DNA of 25,682 nt from contig CABRSG010000003.1 of assembly GCA_902473545.1 (NCBI GenBank), positions 1-25,682 on the forward strand, given 5' to 3'. Numbering within the stretch: position 1 is the first letter of the stretch; every line of letters starts with the position of its first letter. The notes under the pieces are model-generated. The model searched no databases. It was not told where the DNA came from and saw only the letters and a list, made by a program, of their open reading frames with translations. The position numbers were made by a program, and so were the translations under genes. Source of the DNA: an uncultured Lachnospiraceae bacterium. GTDB taxonomy: Bacteria > Bacillota > Clostridia > Lachnospirales > Lachnospiraceae. Below, in pieces: positions 6,544-14,856 of this stretch.

Positions 6544-8307
6544 TTATGGCAAAATATATTTTCTGCGATATTTGTCACATTCCTGCTGAAATTCCTTATT
6601 ATCCTCACGGCGCAATACATCCGCGTAGGCGTGCGGGTCATATTCGCTCTCATGACGCTGGATCAGATACACCGCGATGTTCGAACAGTGATCCGCCACA
6701 CGCTCAAAGTTCGTGCAGATATCGGAGAGGATAAAGCCCATCTCGATCGTACAGTTGCCCTTCTGTAAACGCTCCACATGACGTTTCTTCACCTGTGAAT
6801 TGATGTAATCCATCACTTCCTCCAGCGGCTCCACCTCCTGCGCAGTCGTCAGATCGTCGTTCACAAAGCTGTCAAAAGCAAGCCCGACAATCTCTGTCAC
6901 GGCTTTTTTGAAAACCTCCAGCTCCTGCTGCCCCATCTCAGAAAAATGGATTTTTTTCGTGTGCAGCTCCTCTGCCGCCGCCATCACACTAACAGAGTGG
7001 TCGGAAATCCGCTCAAAGTCTCCAATGCAGTGCAGCATCATAGACAGTGCGCGGCTGTCTGAATCCGAAAGATTGCGGCTGCTCAGCTTCACAAGATAGC
7101 TGCCCACACTGTCCTCGTACTTATCCACAATATCCTCCAGCTCCCGGATACGCGCCACTTTTTTCTCATCAAAATTATCAAACAGGGAAACCGACATAGA
7201 AAATCCCTCCCTTGTCAGCTCCGCCATCTGTTTGGTCGCCTCCATCGCCTGCTCGCAGGCAAACGCCGGGCGTTCCAGGAAACGCTCATCCAGCACCGGC
7301 ACCTCCAGTTCCTGCAGCTCGCCGGATTTCCTGTAATTTCCAACAGTCGCGTGCGCCAGCTTCACAAGCTGATCGCCAAACGGCAGCAAAAGCAACGTAG
7401 TGAATATGTTAAATACGCTGTGGATAACCGCAATGTTTGCCGGTCCGACAGCTTCCGTAAGAAAATCAAAATGTACAAACGCATTAACGCCATAAAACAG
7501 CACCAGACAGACCACCGTACCAATTAAGTTAAAATACAGATGGATTGCCGCCGCGCGTTTTGCATTTTTATTTGCCCCCACAGACGACATGATCGCCGTG
7601 ATACAGGTACCGATATTCTGTCCCATAATAATCGGGATCGCTAAACCATATGTGACACTCCCTGTAGTGCAGAGCGCCTGCAGAATACCGACAGACGCGG
7701 AAGAGCTCTGGATAATTGCCGTAATCAGCGTACCCGCAAGCACTCCCATTAACGGATTTGAGAACGCCATCAATATGTTGCCAAACTCCGGCACATCCGC
7801 CAGCGGCTTCACGGCATCGCTCATATTGTCCATGCCGTACATCAAAATCGCAAAGCCCACCATAATCGTGCCGATATTTTTTCGCTTTTCTTTTTTTGAA
7901 AAAAGAATAAATGCGGCGCCGATCAGCGCCAGTACCGGCGAAAATGCGGTCGGCTTTAAAAGCTTTAAAAAGAGATTATCTCCCTGGATACCCGTTAAGC
8001 TCAGAATCCACGACGTCACCGTGGTACCGATATTGGCACCCATGATCAGCCCAACCGCCTGGTTCAGCTTCATAATACCGGAATTTACAAATCCGACCAC
8101 CATAACCGTCGTCGCGGAAGACGACTGGATAACTGCCGTGACGCCCGCGCCAAGAAGCACCGCTTTCCAGCGACTGCTCGTAAGCTGCTCCAGAATGCGC
8201 TCCATCTTACCGCCGGACGCTCTGGAAAGTCCGTCTCCCATAAGTGACATTCCGTAAAGGAAAAATGCAAGACCGCCCAAAAATGCTAATACCGAAAAAA
8301 TATCCAT
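6544..8307 (-). CDS. Na+/phosphate cotransporter with C-terminal PhoU-like domain
   Basis: A 587-residue protein of the NptA/YjbB (Na/Pi cotransporter, PF02690) family, which imports or exports inorganic phosphate with sodium at the cytoplasmic membrane. The two inverted repeats each carry the diagnostic QSSSA motif: IQSSSATT near residue 60 and IQSSSAS near 200. About eight membrane segments fill the first 320 residues. From about 345 onward the chain is helical and soluble with two PhoU-like three-helix bundles, including the pattern around HCIGDFERISDH and ERVADHCSNIA. The ATG at 8307 follows AAGGAG by 7 bases. It is the first gene of a cotransporter-phoB-phoR operon with phased TTTACA repeats upstream. 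Transport direction cannot be read from sequence; the PhoU tail implies regulation by phosphate status. Confidence 0.92.
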   Translation of the reverse strand: MDIFSVLAFLGGLAFFLYGMSLMGDGLSRASGGKMERILEQLTSSRWKAVLLGAGVTAVIQSSSATTVMVVGFVNSGIMKLNQAVGLIMGANIGTTVTSWILSLTGIQGDNLFLKLLKPTAFSPVLALIGAAFILFSKKEKRKNIGTIMVGFAILMYGMDNMSDAVKPLADVPEFGNILMAFSNPLMGVLAGTLITAIIQSSSASVGILQALCTTGSVTYGLAIPIIMGQNIGTCITAIMSSVGANKNAKRAAAIHLYFNLIGTVVCLVLFYGVNAFVHFDFLTEAVGPANIAVIHSVFNIFTTLLLLPFGDQLVKLAHATVGNYRKSGELQELEVPVLDERFLERPAFACEQAMEATKQMAELTREGFSMSVSLFDNFDEKKVARIRELEDIVDKYEDSVGSYLVKLSSRNLSDSDSRALSMMLHCIGDFERISDHSVSVMAAAEELHTKKIHFSEMGQQELEVFKKAVTEIVGLAFDSFVNDDLTTAQEVEPLEEVMDYINSQVKKRHVERLQKGNCTIEMGFILSDICTNFERVADHCSNIAVYLIQRHESEYDPHAYADVLRREDNKEFQQECDKYRRKYILP

Positions 8308-8358
8308 AAAAATACTCCTTTATCCTACATGTATGTTCTCCTTACGCTAACATACCTA

Positions 8359-8397
8359 TGTAAAATACAGGAGTATTTAATGTAAAATCTGTGTAAA
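8359..8397 (-). promoter_or_regulatory. Pho-box-like direct repeats upstream of the Na/Pi cotransporter
   Basis: On the minus strand three exact TTTACA hexamers occur at 8397-8392, 8386-8381 and 8364-8359. Their starts are 11 and 22 bases apart, so all three face the same side of the helix, with one degenerate position between the last two. Bacillus PhoP binds TT(A/C/T)ACA-type repeats separated by about 5 bases. The match in sequence, spacing and gene context supports a binding site for the operon's own PhoB-type regulator. Cross-family use of the Bacillus consensus is inference. Confidence 0.65.
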
Positions 8398-8410
8398 TTG
8401 TTACGAATCT

Positions 8411-8710
8411 TTACAGCAGACTCATCACCTTTTCCTTTGTCACACACCCAACCGATGTCTCTTTTAATTCGCCGTCCTGAAACACCAGAAGCGTCGGAAT
8501 GCCACTCACGCGGTAGCTCTGTGCAAGCTCAAATTCCTTGTCAACATCCACTTTCACAAGCTTTACCTCCGGACGCTCCGCCGCAACCGCATCCAGAACC
8601 GGCGCAAACATTTTACAGGGTCCGCACCAGTCTGCCCAGAAATCTACCAGCACTGTTCCTTTTGCGTCCAATACCTCACTCTGAAACGTATCTTTTGTTG
8701 CATTTATCAT
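8411..8710 (-). CDS. trxA: Thioredoxin
   Basis: A 99-residue cytoplasmic thioredoxin that reduces protein disulfides. The redox motif WCGPC is at 28-32 in the usual VDFWADWCGPCK context. The cis-proline GIPTLLVF is at 70-77, followed by the DGELKETSVG turn. The length is slightly below the usual 104-109. The ATG at 8710 (MINATKD) is preceded by a GAAAGGTGG site. The longer in-frame version from 8764 would add 18 residues with no homology and is rejected. It lies about 100 bases upstream of the cotransporter gene on the same strand, with no clear terminator between. No thioredoxin reductase gene is nearby. Confidence 0.95.
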   Translation of the reverse strand: MINATKDTFQSEVLDAKGTVLVDFWADWCGPCKMFAPVLDAVAAERPEVKLVKVDVDKEFELAQSYRVSGIPTLLVFQDGELKETSVGCVTKEKVMSLL

Positions 8711-8764
8711 ATTACTTTCCACCTTTCTCTTGCCTTTGCATACCGCAGATGCCGGAAAAACCAT

Positions 8765-8798
8765 ACTGGCAGCACCTGTCGCATAGTACGCTGCCAGT
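8765..8798 (-). terminator. 9-bp inverted repeat, possible terminator between PepSY gene and trxA
   Basis: ACTGGCAGC (8765-8773) and GCTGCCAGT (8790-8798) form a perfect 9-bp stem with a 16-base loop. On the minus strand a five-T run follows after four bases, so weak termination downstream of the PepSY gene is possible. It could equally be a leader structure of trxA. Confidence 0.35.
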
Positions 8799-8869
8799 CT
8801 CTCACTGCAATATCTATATCATAGTCTGCCGCAGAAATCTTTTTTTATGTAACATATAGCCAAAAACAT

Positions 8870-9445
8870 TCAATCTCGCTCCATCTCGCGGATCTCACCG
8901 CTGTAGGCGTCAATCTTGTAGTCCAGTTCCTGGCGCTCATAATAAAATTCTATCTCGTAAACCACCTGTCGGCTGTCTCTCTCAAACTTTATCTGTGAAA
9001 AGCTTGCCTCCGCCGCATCCGCGCCCGCATCCGCAAGCGCAATCTCTTTTGCGCGCTCCATTCCGATCACAGTATCCTCATCATCTCCATCTATCTGCAG
9101 ACTCACTTCTGCCGTCGCCTCACTGAGATCTCTTCCATTAAGCTCCCACTCCAAAATCACGCCATCTGCTTCCCGAATAAGATATTCATACTCCACGCCA
9201 TCCGCAAAGAAGGACACCTCGTAAATCGGTTCTCCGTCCTCCCACTCTGCCTTTGTATGCAGGCGTTCCGCCATGTCAGACGTAATATCTGCATCCGCAA
9301 AAGCAATTTCTTCTGCCTGCGTTGCGTCTATTGAAACCGCCGCGCCGCCATCTGTCGCCATCGCACTCTGCCCGCCAAAAATCATCATCATGCCAAGCAG
9401 ACCTGCTGCCGCCCGGCGTTTCGTATCCATGTTGTACTTTTTCAT
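8870..9445 (-). CDS. Secreted protein with two PepSY domains
   Basis: A 191-residue exported protein. Residues 1-30 are a signal peptide: a charged start, a hydrophobic core around LLGMMMIFGG and a cleavage region near AMA-T. Two PepSY repeats follow (about 38-110 and 122-190). Each has the pattern of an Ala-rich helix, EIAFADAD / EIALADAG, then strands YEVSFFADGVEYEYLI / YEIEFYYERQELDYKID. The mature part is very acidic. PepSY domains are known as propeptide-like inhibitors or adaptor modules; the target here is unknown. The ATG at 9445 follows GGAGG by 8 bases, and a promoter lies just upstream. It is transcribed from its own promoter, separated from the glycan operon by a terminator. Confidence 0.85.
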   Translation of the reverse strand: MKKYNMDTKRRAAAGLLGMMMIFGGQSAMATDGGAAVSIDATQAEEIAFADADITSDMAERLHTKAEWEDGEPIYEVSFFADGVEYEYLIREADGVILEWELNGRDLSEATAEVSLQIDGDDEDTVIGMERAKEIALADAGADAAEASFSQIKFERDSRQVVYEIEFYYERQELDYKIDAYSGEIREMERD

Positions 9446-9473
9446 GCCGTTTTCCTCCTGCCCTTTTTCTTTT

Positions 9474-9501
9474 ATTATACACGATTCCGGAAATCTGTCG
9501 A
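9474..9501 (-). promoter_or_regulatory. Promoter of the PepSY protein gene
   Basis: On the minus strand TCGACA (9501-9496), a 16-base spacer and TATAAT (9479-9474) form a good vegetative promoter 28 bases before the start codon. The -10 box is consensus and the -35 box differs at one position. Confidence 0.7.
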
Positions 9502-9525
9502 GTAAAAAATTACCGGATTTGCATC

Positions 9526-9564
9526 AAAAAACTCCGGGGCTGTGATGCTCTGCTCCCGGAGTTT
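9526..9564 (-). terminator. Intrinsic terminator of the ABC-GH127-GH31 operon
   Basis: A perfect 10-bp stem, AAACTCCGGG (9529-9538) with CCCGGAGTTT (9555-9564), is followed on the minus strand by a run of six T residues (9531-9526). It lies 42 bases after the GH31 stop codon and ends the glycan operon. Confidence 0.85.
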
Positions 9565-9605
9565 CCCTGTGCTTTTCTAATATTTTTTAAATGCAGCTTC
9601 CTTCA

Positions 9606-11606
9606 TCAATCCACAAACTGAAAATCAGAATTATTGGTGGTAAATACCGGGATGACGGAAAGCGGCGCGTCACACATCACGGTTACGCCGCCTTCGTATG
9701 TTTTTCCGGTGTTGACCTCACGCCAGGTTCTTCCCGCCGGGAGATACACCTCACGCTCCCGCATACCCTCGTATAATACAGGAGCAACCAGAATGTCCGG
9801 TCCGAACATATACTCGTCGTTGATATCCCAGCACTTTTCGTCCTCCGGATTATCGTAGAACAGCGGACGGATAACCGGTGTACCTTTCTCATGCGCCTGT
9901 ACCATCTGCTCCTTCACATAAGGACGCAGCGTCTCTCTGGTATCTACCAGACCTTTAAGGATCTTATACACATCCTCCCCGTAGGAATACAATTCATTTT
10001 CCGCACCGCTTCCAAACGGCTGGTTCCACATTTTCGCCGCATTAGAAATGGAAAAATCAATCGGATCACGGAAACCGTGCAGCCGCGTTACCGGACAGAA
10101 CAGTCCGAACTGGAACCAGCGGATCAGCAGCTCATGGAATTTCGGATCGTGAATATTTCCGCCGGTAAATCCGCCGATGTCAGTTGTCCACCACGGAATT
10201 CCGGAAAGTCCCACATTCAGTCCTGCCGCCATCTGATTGCGCAGGAAATCAAAAGTAGAATGCGTATCGCCGGACCACAGCAGCGCACCGTAGCGCTGGC
10301 TTCCAGCCCATACGCAGCGCAGAAGGTTAAGAATATTTTCCTGCCCCTCCGCCTGCATTCCCTCATAGAAGGTCTTTGCATATTCCACCGGATAGAAATT
10401 GGAAACCTTCACAGCCGGTCCTTTGTAGTAACGGAAATTGTCGTAATCGTAGTGGAACATATAATCCGGTTCCGCCTCATCCAGCCAGAAAATCTTAATG
10501 CCGTACTTGTAGTAGTTTTCTTTCGCCTTATTCCATACGTACTCACGGCTCTCCGGATTGAATGCATCGTACAGGTATTCATTACCCATAAACTGCATCT
10601 GCACTGCATTTGCACGCTCAGAGCGCACCAGCAGCCCCAGTTCCTTCATCTCCTCGTAGTTCTCACTGTTTACATCTACCGTAGGCCAGATAGAAACCAT
10701 CAGCTCAATGCCCATGCTCTTTAATTCATCCACCATCGCCTGCGGATCCGGCCAGTATTTCGGATCAAATTTCCATTCGCCCTGGTTCGTCCAATGGAAA
10801 AAGTCACATACGATCACAGAAATAGGAATTCCGCGTTTCTTATACTCCCGCGCCACACTCAGAAGCTGCTCCTGTGTCGTGTAACGCAACTTGCACTGCC
10901 AGAAGCCGGTTCCATAATCCGGCATCATCGGCACCTTTCCGGTAGCATTTGCATATGCTTCCTCAATCTCTGCCGGGGTATCGCCTGCTGTGATCCACAA
11001 ATCCATGTGCTCCGGGATCCACTCCGTCATATTATTCGCAAAGGTCACACGACCGATCGCCGGATTGTTCCATAAAAATCCGTACCCTCTATTTGACAAA
11101 GCAAATGGAATACTTGACTGTGTGTTTCTCTGTGCCAGTTCCAGACAGCAGCCTTTCATATTTAACTGCTTTTCCTGCCGCTGTCCCAGACCGTAAATTT
11201 TCTCACCATCCTGTCCTTCAAAGCGCAGTGTGATCTTATAATCGCTGGAACCAATGATCGGTTTATACTCACGTCCGCTGATGGCAAGGGGGCTGGTCTT
11301 GTGTCCGCCGTTGTTTACGCGCCAGCGCTCCTCCAGGAGAACCTCTCCCTTCTGGTTATAATATGTGAGCCATCCAAATTCATTGAACGCCGCTGTCAGC
11401 TTTCCATTTGTAATGCTCGCTTTTTTTCCGTCTACTTTAATCTGCGCCTCAAGGGGTTCTGCGTCCAGAAGTGCCCACGGCTCCTGTGAAACGGCCGCTG
11501 TCTTTGTACCGCGCACACGCAGGCTGTTTTTTCCCCACGGCTCAATCTGTAAAATCTCGGCATCATTGCGATATATCAGTTTATTTCCTTCTACTTTAAA
11601 TGCCAT
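9606..11606 (-). CDS. GH31 alpha-xylosidase/alpha-glucosidase
   Basis: A 666-residue intracellular glycoside hydrolase of family 31 (no signal peptide), which removes alpha-linked xylose or glucose with retention. The N-terminal beta-sandwich (about 1-220) carries the GLGQRQE loop. The TIM barrel shows the nucleophile Asp376 in KIFWLDEAEPD and the likely acid/base Asp447 in LLWSGD. The barrel ends with GIPWWTTDIGGF, and a C-terminal sandwich follows. The WLDEAEP form of the nucleophile motif is the one I associate with alpha-xylosidase-type bacterial GH31 rather than WLDMNE-type alpha-glucosidases. The ATG at 11606 follows AAAGGAG by 7 bases. It is the last gene of the operon, 67 bases after GH127. 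Substrate specificity is inferred and not certain. Confidence 0.9.
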   Translation of the reverse strand: MAFKVEGNKLIYRNDAEILQIEPWGKNSLRVRGTKTAAVSQEPWALLDAEPLEAQIKVDGKKASITNGKLTAAFNEFGWLTYYNQKGEVLLEERWRVNNGGHKTSPLAISGREYKPIIGSSDYKITLRFEGQDGEKIYGLGQRQEKQLNMKGCCLELAQRNTQSSIPFALSNRGYGFLWNNPAIGRVTFANNMTEWIPEHMDLWITAGDTPAEIEEAYANATGKVPMMPDYGTGFWQCKLRYTTQEQLLSVAREYKKRGIPISVIVCDFFHWTNQGEWKFDPKYWPDPQAMVDELKSMGIELMVSIWPTVDVNSENYEEMKELGLLVRSERANAVQMQFMGNEYLYDAFNPESREYVWNKAKENYYKYGIKIFWLDEAEPDYMFHYDYDNFRYYKGPAVKVSNFYPVEYAKTFYEGMQAEGQENILNLLRCVWAGSQRYGALLWSGDTHSTFDFLRNQMAAGLNVGLSGIPWWTTDIGGFTGGNIHDPKFHELLIRWFQFGLFCPVTRLHGFRDPIDFSISNAAKMWNQPFGSGAENELYSYGEDVYKILKGLVDTRETLRPYVKEQMVQAHEKGTPVIRPLFYDNPEDEKCWDINDEYMFGPDILVAPVLYEGMREREVYLPAGRTWREVNTGKTYEGGVTVMCDAPLSVIPVFTTNNSDFQFVD

Positions 11607-11673
11607 TTATTTGCTCCTTTCTCACTTTTGTCTGCTGCTGTTCACCCGCGCTCACGCAGGCTGACAGCTGCCT

Positions 11674-13713
11674 CTATTTTTCGTGTATCCATACGGTCAT
11701 CTCATTTTCGCCCCTGTTTGCCCAGGCGTAATAGGGAATCCACACGAGCTTAACCGGTTCATATTCCCACCGCGTATCTGCCATATACAGCACGTCTTCC
11801 TCTTTGAAATCCTTCAGGCGGAATCCACTGGCATGGATTTCATTGATTCCCTCCAGCTTGTCCGGTCTGCGCACCAGTTCCAGTTTTGCGTTCTTCGGAA
11901 GATAGATCCGCTGCAGACCTTTTCCATTGTCCACCTCTTCCAGGCAATAAACAAGCGGACCGCACTGAATCGCAACCCTTCCCACATCCTTGGAAACTCT
12001 GGGATTTGCATATATGCGCTTCGGTTCAAAATCCAGTTCCAGCAAAATGTGATCCCCTGGCTTCCATGTACGCATCAGATGCAGGAAACCATCCTTCAGG
12101 ATATATGTATTGTCCGGTCTGCCGGCTTCTGCTGCCTGTTTCCCATTGATCGTCACTCTCCATTTCCTGCTGCTCCAGGATGGGATACGCAGGCAGATGC
12201 CATATTCGCCCTCTGTCTTCACCTCAAAAGCAATCTCTCCCTCATAAGGATATTCTGTCTTTACATCAAGCTGAATTTCCATATTCTCCAAAGCAAGCTT
12301 TGCCTGGTTGGAAAGGTAAAGATTTACATACACCTCGTTACCGCAGATGGTATACATGTACTCCGGCAGCGATGTAATCATGCGGCTCAGATTGGGCGGG
12401 CAGCATGCGCAGCCAAACCATGCCGGACGCACCGGGAGCACATGTGCCCGGTCGGGATTGTCCCTGCTGATTACCGGATCCACCTCCAGCGGATTCACGT
12501 AAAAGAAGCTTTTTCCATCCAGCGACATGCCCGCCAGGCAGGTATTCAGGAGTGCGCGTTCCATCGTGTCCGCGTAATCTCCCTTTTGTTCCGCCTGCAG
12601 CAGCCGCTTCGTGAAAAACATCATTCCCACGGAAGCACAGGTCTCTCCATACACCATATCATTCGGCAGATCGTAGTCCGAAGTAAACATCTCCGCTTTT
12701 GGCGTCGAACCAATCCCGCCTGTCAGATACATCCTCCGCTGAACCATATTTTCGTAGAGCCCGCGGCAGGCATCCATCAGCTCTTCATCCTCCGTCAGCC
12801 GTGATACATCAACTGCTCCGCTCGCCATATACATGCAGCGCACAGAATGTCCCTCAAAGGTTTTCTGCTCCCGGACAGGCAGATGATACTGTTCGTATTT
12901 CGGACCGTTGCTGTACATCCCATAAGGCGGATATAAATAGGAAAAATGAGATGCGCGGTTTCTTTTCTCAAATTCAATGTCAAAGTAATACGGCTTCTTT
13001 CCGCGCTCATCAATAAAGTACTTCGCCAGTTTTAAATAGCGCTCCTCTCCGGTCACCTCATACATTTTCACAAGCGCAAGCTCAATTTCCTCGTGTCCCG
13101 GATAACCGTGGCGCTTATTTTCCTCCGGACCAAAATTCTGATCGATCAGATCCGCCATCCGGCACATGATCTTCAGCAGCTTATCCTTACCCGTCGCCTT
13201 GTAATAGGCTGCCGCCGCCTCCATCATGTGTCCGGCACAGTACATCTCATGGCATTCACAGAGGTTTGTAAAGCGGTTTTCCGGCTCTCTGATCGTGAAA
13301 TAGGTATTCAGATAACCATCGTCCTGCTGTGCCCTTCCAATCAGATCGATTGTTTCATCCACGGTCTTTTCCAGCTCTGCGTCCGGCTCACTCATCAGGC
13401 GGTACGCCACCGCCTCCAGCCATTTTGCCAGGTCGCTGTCCTGGAAAACCATCCCGTAAAAGTCGCCTTCCTGATCCTTCGCCGCAATCCTGAAGTTAGC
13501 AATACAGTGACTCGGATAACCCTCGTCGTTTCCTTCCGCCACGCTGAAATTTTCAATGCTGTGATCCGGTACTGCGTTAGTCGCCGTATCGTTTAAAATA
13601 TCCCACTGATAGGGCAGCACCTGTTCCTTTACCAGCCTGGACACTCTCCCGAACAGCCCACCGCTAATGGATACATCACTGATTTTTCCCGATGCTGTAT
13701 ACTTTTTCTCCAT
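11674..13713 (-). CDS. GH127 beta-L-arabinofuranosidase
   Basis: A 679-residue protein of family GH127 (formerly DUF1680), intracellular with no signal peptide. It is expected to release beta-linked L-arabinofuranose. The (alpha/alpha)6 barrel contains the zinc/cysteine active site known from Bifidobacterium HypBA1: Glu357 and Cys359 in GETCAS, and Cys437-Cys438 in CACCPPN, the last pair holding the nucleophilic cysteine. Two beta-sandwich regions follow to the C-terminus. The ATG at 13713 is chosen because GGGGG lies 6 bases before it; a longer frame using TTG at 13734 has no such site. It follows the sugar-binding protein gene by 72 bases, across a stem-loop. Placement in one operon with an importer indicates that arabinofuranosyl oligosaccharides are imported and then trimmed in the cytoplasm. 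Confidence 0.92.
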   Translation of the reverse strand: MEKKYTASGKISDVSISGGLFGRVSRLVKEQVLPYQWDILNDTATNAVPDHSIENFSVAEGNDEGYPSHCIANFRIAAKDQEGDFYGMVFQDSDLAKWLEAVAYRLMSEPDAELEKTVDETIDLIGRAQQDDGYLNTYFTIREPENRFTNLCECHEMYCAGHMMEAAAAYYKATGKDKLLKIMCRMADLIDQNFGPEENKRHGYPGHEEIELALVKMYEVTGEERYLKLAKYFIDERGKKPYYFDIEFEKRNRASHFSYLYPPYGMYSNGPKYEQYHLPVREQKTFEGHSVRCMYMASGAVDVSRLTEDEELMDACRGLYENMVQRRMYLTGGIGSTPKAEMFTSDYDLPNDMVYGETCASVGMMFFTKRLLQAEQKGDYADTMERALLNTCLAGMSLDGKSFFYVNPLEVDPVISRDNPDRAHVLPVRPAWFGCACCPPNLSRMITSLPEYMYTICGNEVYVNLYLSNQAKLALENMEIQLDVKTEYPYEGEIAFEVKTEGEYGICLRIPSWSSRKWRVTINGKQAAEAGRPDNTYILKDGFLHLMRTWKPGDHILLELDFEPKRIYANPRVSKDVGRVAIQCGPLVYCLEEVDNGKGLQRIYLPKNAKLELVRRPDKLEGINEIHASGFRLKDFKEEDVLYMADTRWEYEPVKLVWIPYYAWANRGENEMTVWIHEK

Positions 13714-13729
13714 AGGTAACCCCCATTCA

Positions 13730-13760
13730 GACAAGGCGGATAACCTGCATCCGCCCTGTC
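13730..13760 (-). other. Stable intergenic stem-loop between the binding-protein and GH127 genes
   Basis: A 12-position stem (13730-13741 with 13749-13760, one A-C mismatch) encloses a 7-base loop. There is no T-run on the minus strand, so it is not a standard terminator. Such stems often protect the upstream message of highly expressed binding proteins and reduce expression of the genes after it; that role is inferred. Confidence 0.6.
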
Positions 13761-13785
13761 GCCCTGCTTTTAATGTCGTAATTTC

Positions 13786-14784
13786 CTATTCCGCGGAAAT
13801 ATAGTACATATCCGCATTTTCAGCCGTTACCACTGCGCAGCCGGAATCGCCTGTTGCCGGAAGTGACGGATAACCCTTTGCATACCAGTCATCCGCAGAC
13901 TTGATGTACTCCTGGTTGCAGAGCATATAAATATACATCATACTCCAGAAGCCCTCTGCGTAAGGCGACTGTGAAAGTGTAGCGTCTACGGAACCGGCCT
14001 TGATGGAATCCAGCGTAGTTACATCGGTATCAAAACCAACGATCTTGATCTCGCCTGTCAGACCAGCCTCCGCCAGTGCGGTTTCTGTTCCGAGCACCGC
14101 CTGCTGCAGCGCCGCAAAAATATAGTCGATATCGCTGTCCGTGGCCAGGAGGCTCGACATATTGGTTGCCGCCTCATTTTCATCATTTCCGGCATCTACC
14201 ACCTGCACCATCTCAATATTGGGATACTTTGCCGCAAGCTGCTCGGTAAAGCCCTGGATACGCTCGTTGATGTTGGACTGTCCGGTACGTGTGAGGCAGG
14301 CAACGCGTCCCTCCCCGCCAAGCTTTTCGCCGATATAGTTTGCCGCTGTCACACCTGCATCGTAGTTAGAAGTACCAATAAACGTTGTACGGTTGCTCTC
14401 CGGAGAATCGGAGTCGAATGTAACAATCGGAATCCCCGCTGCAATCGCGTTGTTAATAGGATCCTTGTAAGCATCTGCATCCATACAGGTAACCGCCATT
14501 CCGGTCGGATTCAGCGCGATAATCTGCTCCAGCGACGTCACGGCCGAGTTTACATCGTACTCGGTAGAACCGCCGTATTTTGCTTCCACGCCCAGAAGAT
14601 TTGCTGCATCCCGGAAACCTCTCCAGCACTCTGTCCAGAAAGAATAGCCCGACAGAAACGTTACCATGTAATACGTCTGATCCGGGTGTGCCTCCAACTG
14701 GATATCCGCCGCAAATGCGGAGGACGCCATCGTCGCCGTCATCACTGCCGCTAACCCCATTGCTGCTAATTTCTTTGTCTTCAT
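13786..14784 (-). CDS. Sugar ABC transporter substrate-binding protein (RbsB-like)
   Basis: A 332-residue periplasmic-binding-protein-like protein of the ribose/galactose type (Peripla_BP_4). It captures the sugar outside the membrane for the neighbouring ABC permease. A signal peptide covers residues 1-25 with an Ala-Phe-Ala cleavage site. Unusually for a Gram-positive, there is no cysteine lipobox. The two-lobed fold shows typical segments: MAVTCMDADAYKDPINNAIAAGIPIVTFDSD, FIGTSNYDAG and the hinge-proximal GFDTD. The ATG at 14784 follows AAGGAGG by 8 bases; the longer frame from 14826 is rejected. It is the third gene of the operon, after ATPase and permease. The ligand is not determined; the following GH127 and GH31 genes suggest a short arabinofuranosyl- or xylosyl-containing oligosaccharide or a monosaccharide. 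Confidence 0.92.
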   Translation of the reverse strand: MKTKKLAAMGLAAVMTATMASSAFAADIQLEAHPDQTYYMVTFLSGYSFWTECWRGFRDAANLLGVEAKYGGSTEYDVNSAVTSLEQIIALNPTGMAVTCMDADAYKDPINNAIAAGIPIVTFDSDSPESNRTTFIGTSNYDAGVTAANYIGEKLGGEGRVACLTRTGQSNINERIQGFTEQLAAKYPNIEMVQVVDAGNDENEAATNMSSLLATDSDIDYIFAALQQAVLGTETALAEAGLTGEIKIVGFDTDVTTLDSIKAGSVDATLSQSPYAEGFWSMMYIYMLCNQEYIKSADDWYAKGYPSLPATGDSGCAVVTAENADMYYISAE

Positions 14785-14856
14785 ACTTTTTTCCTCCTTA
14801 GAAATAAAATTTATATGCAACTGCATGATTCCGTCGTCACATGCATCAGCATCGTA

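Noticed and set aside
8711..8764. N-terminal extension of thioredoxin
   Set aside because: The added 18 residues do not match thioredoxins, and a ribosome binding site precedes the internal ATG.
11683..12804. 373-codon plus-strand frame opposite the GH127 gene
   Set aside because: Antisense shadow of a well-supported enzyme with an intact active site; no ribosome binding site.
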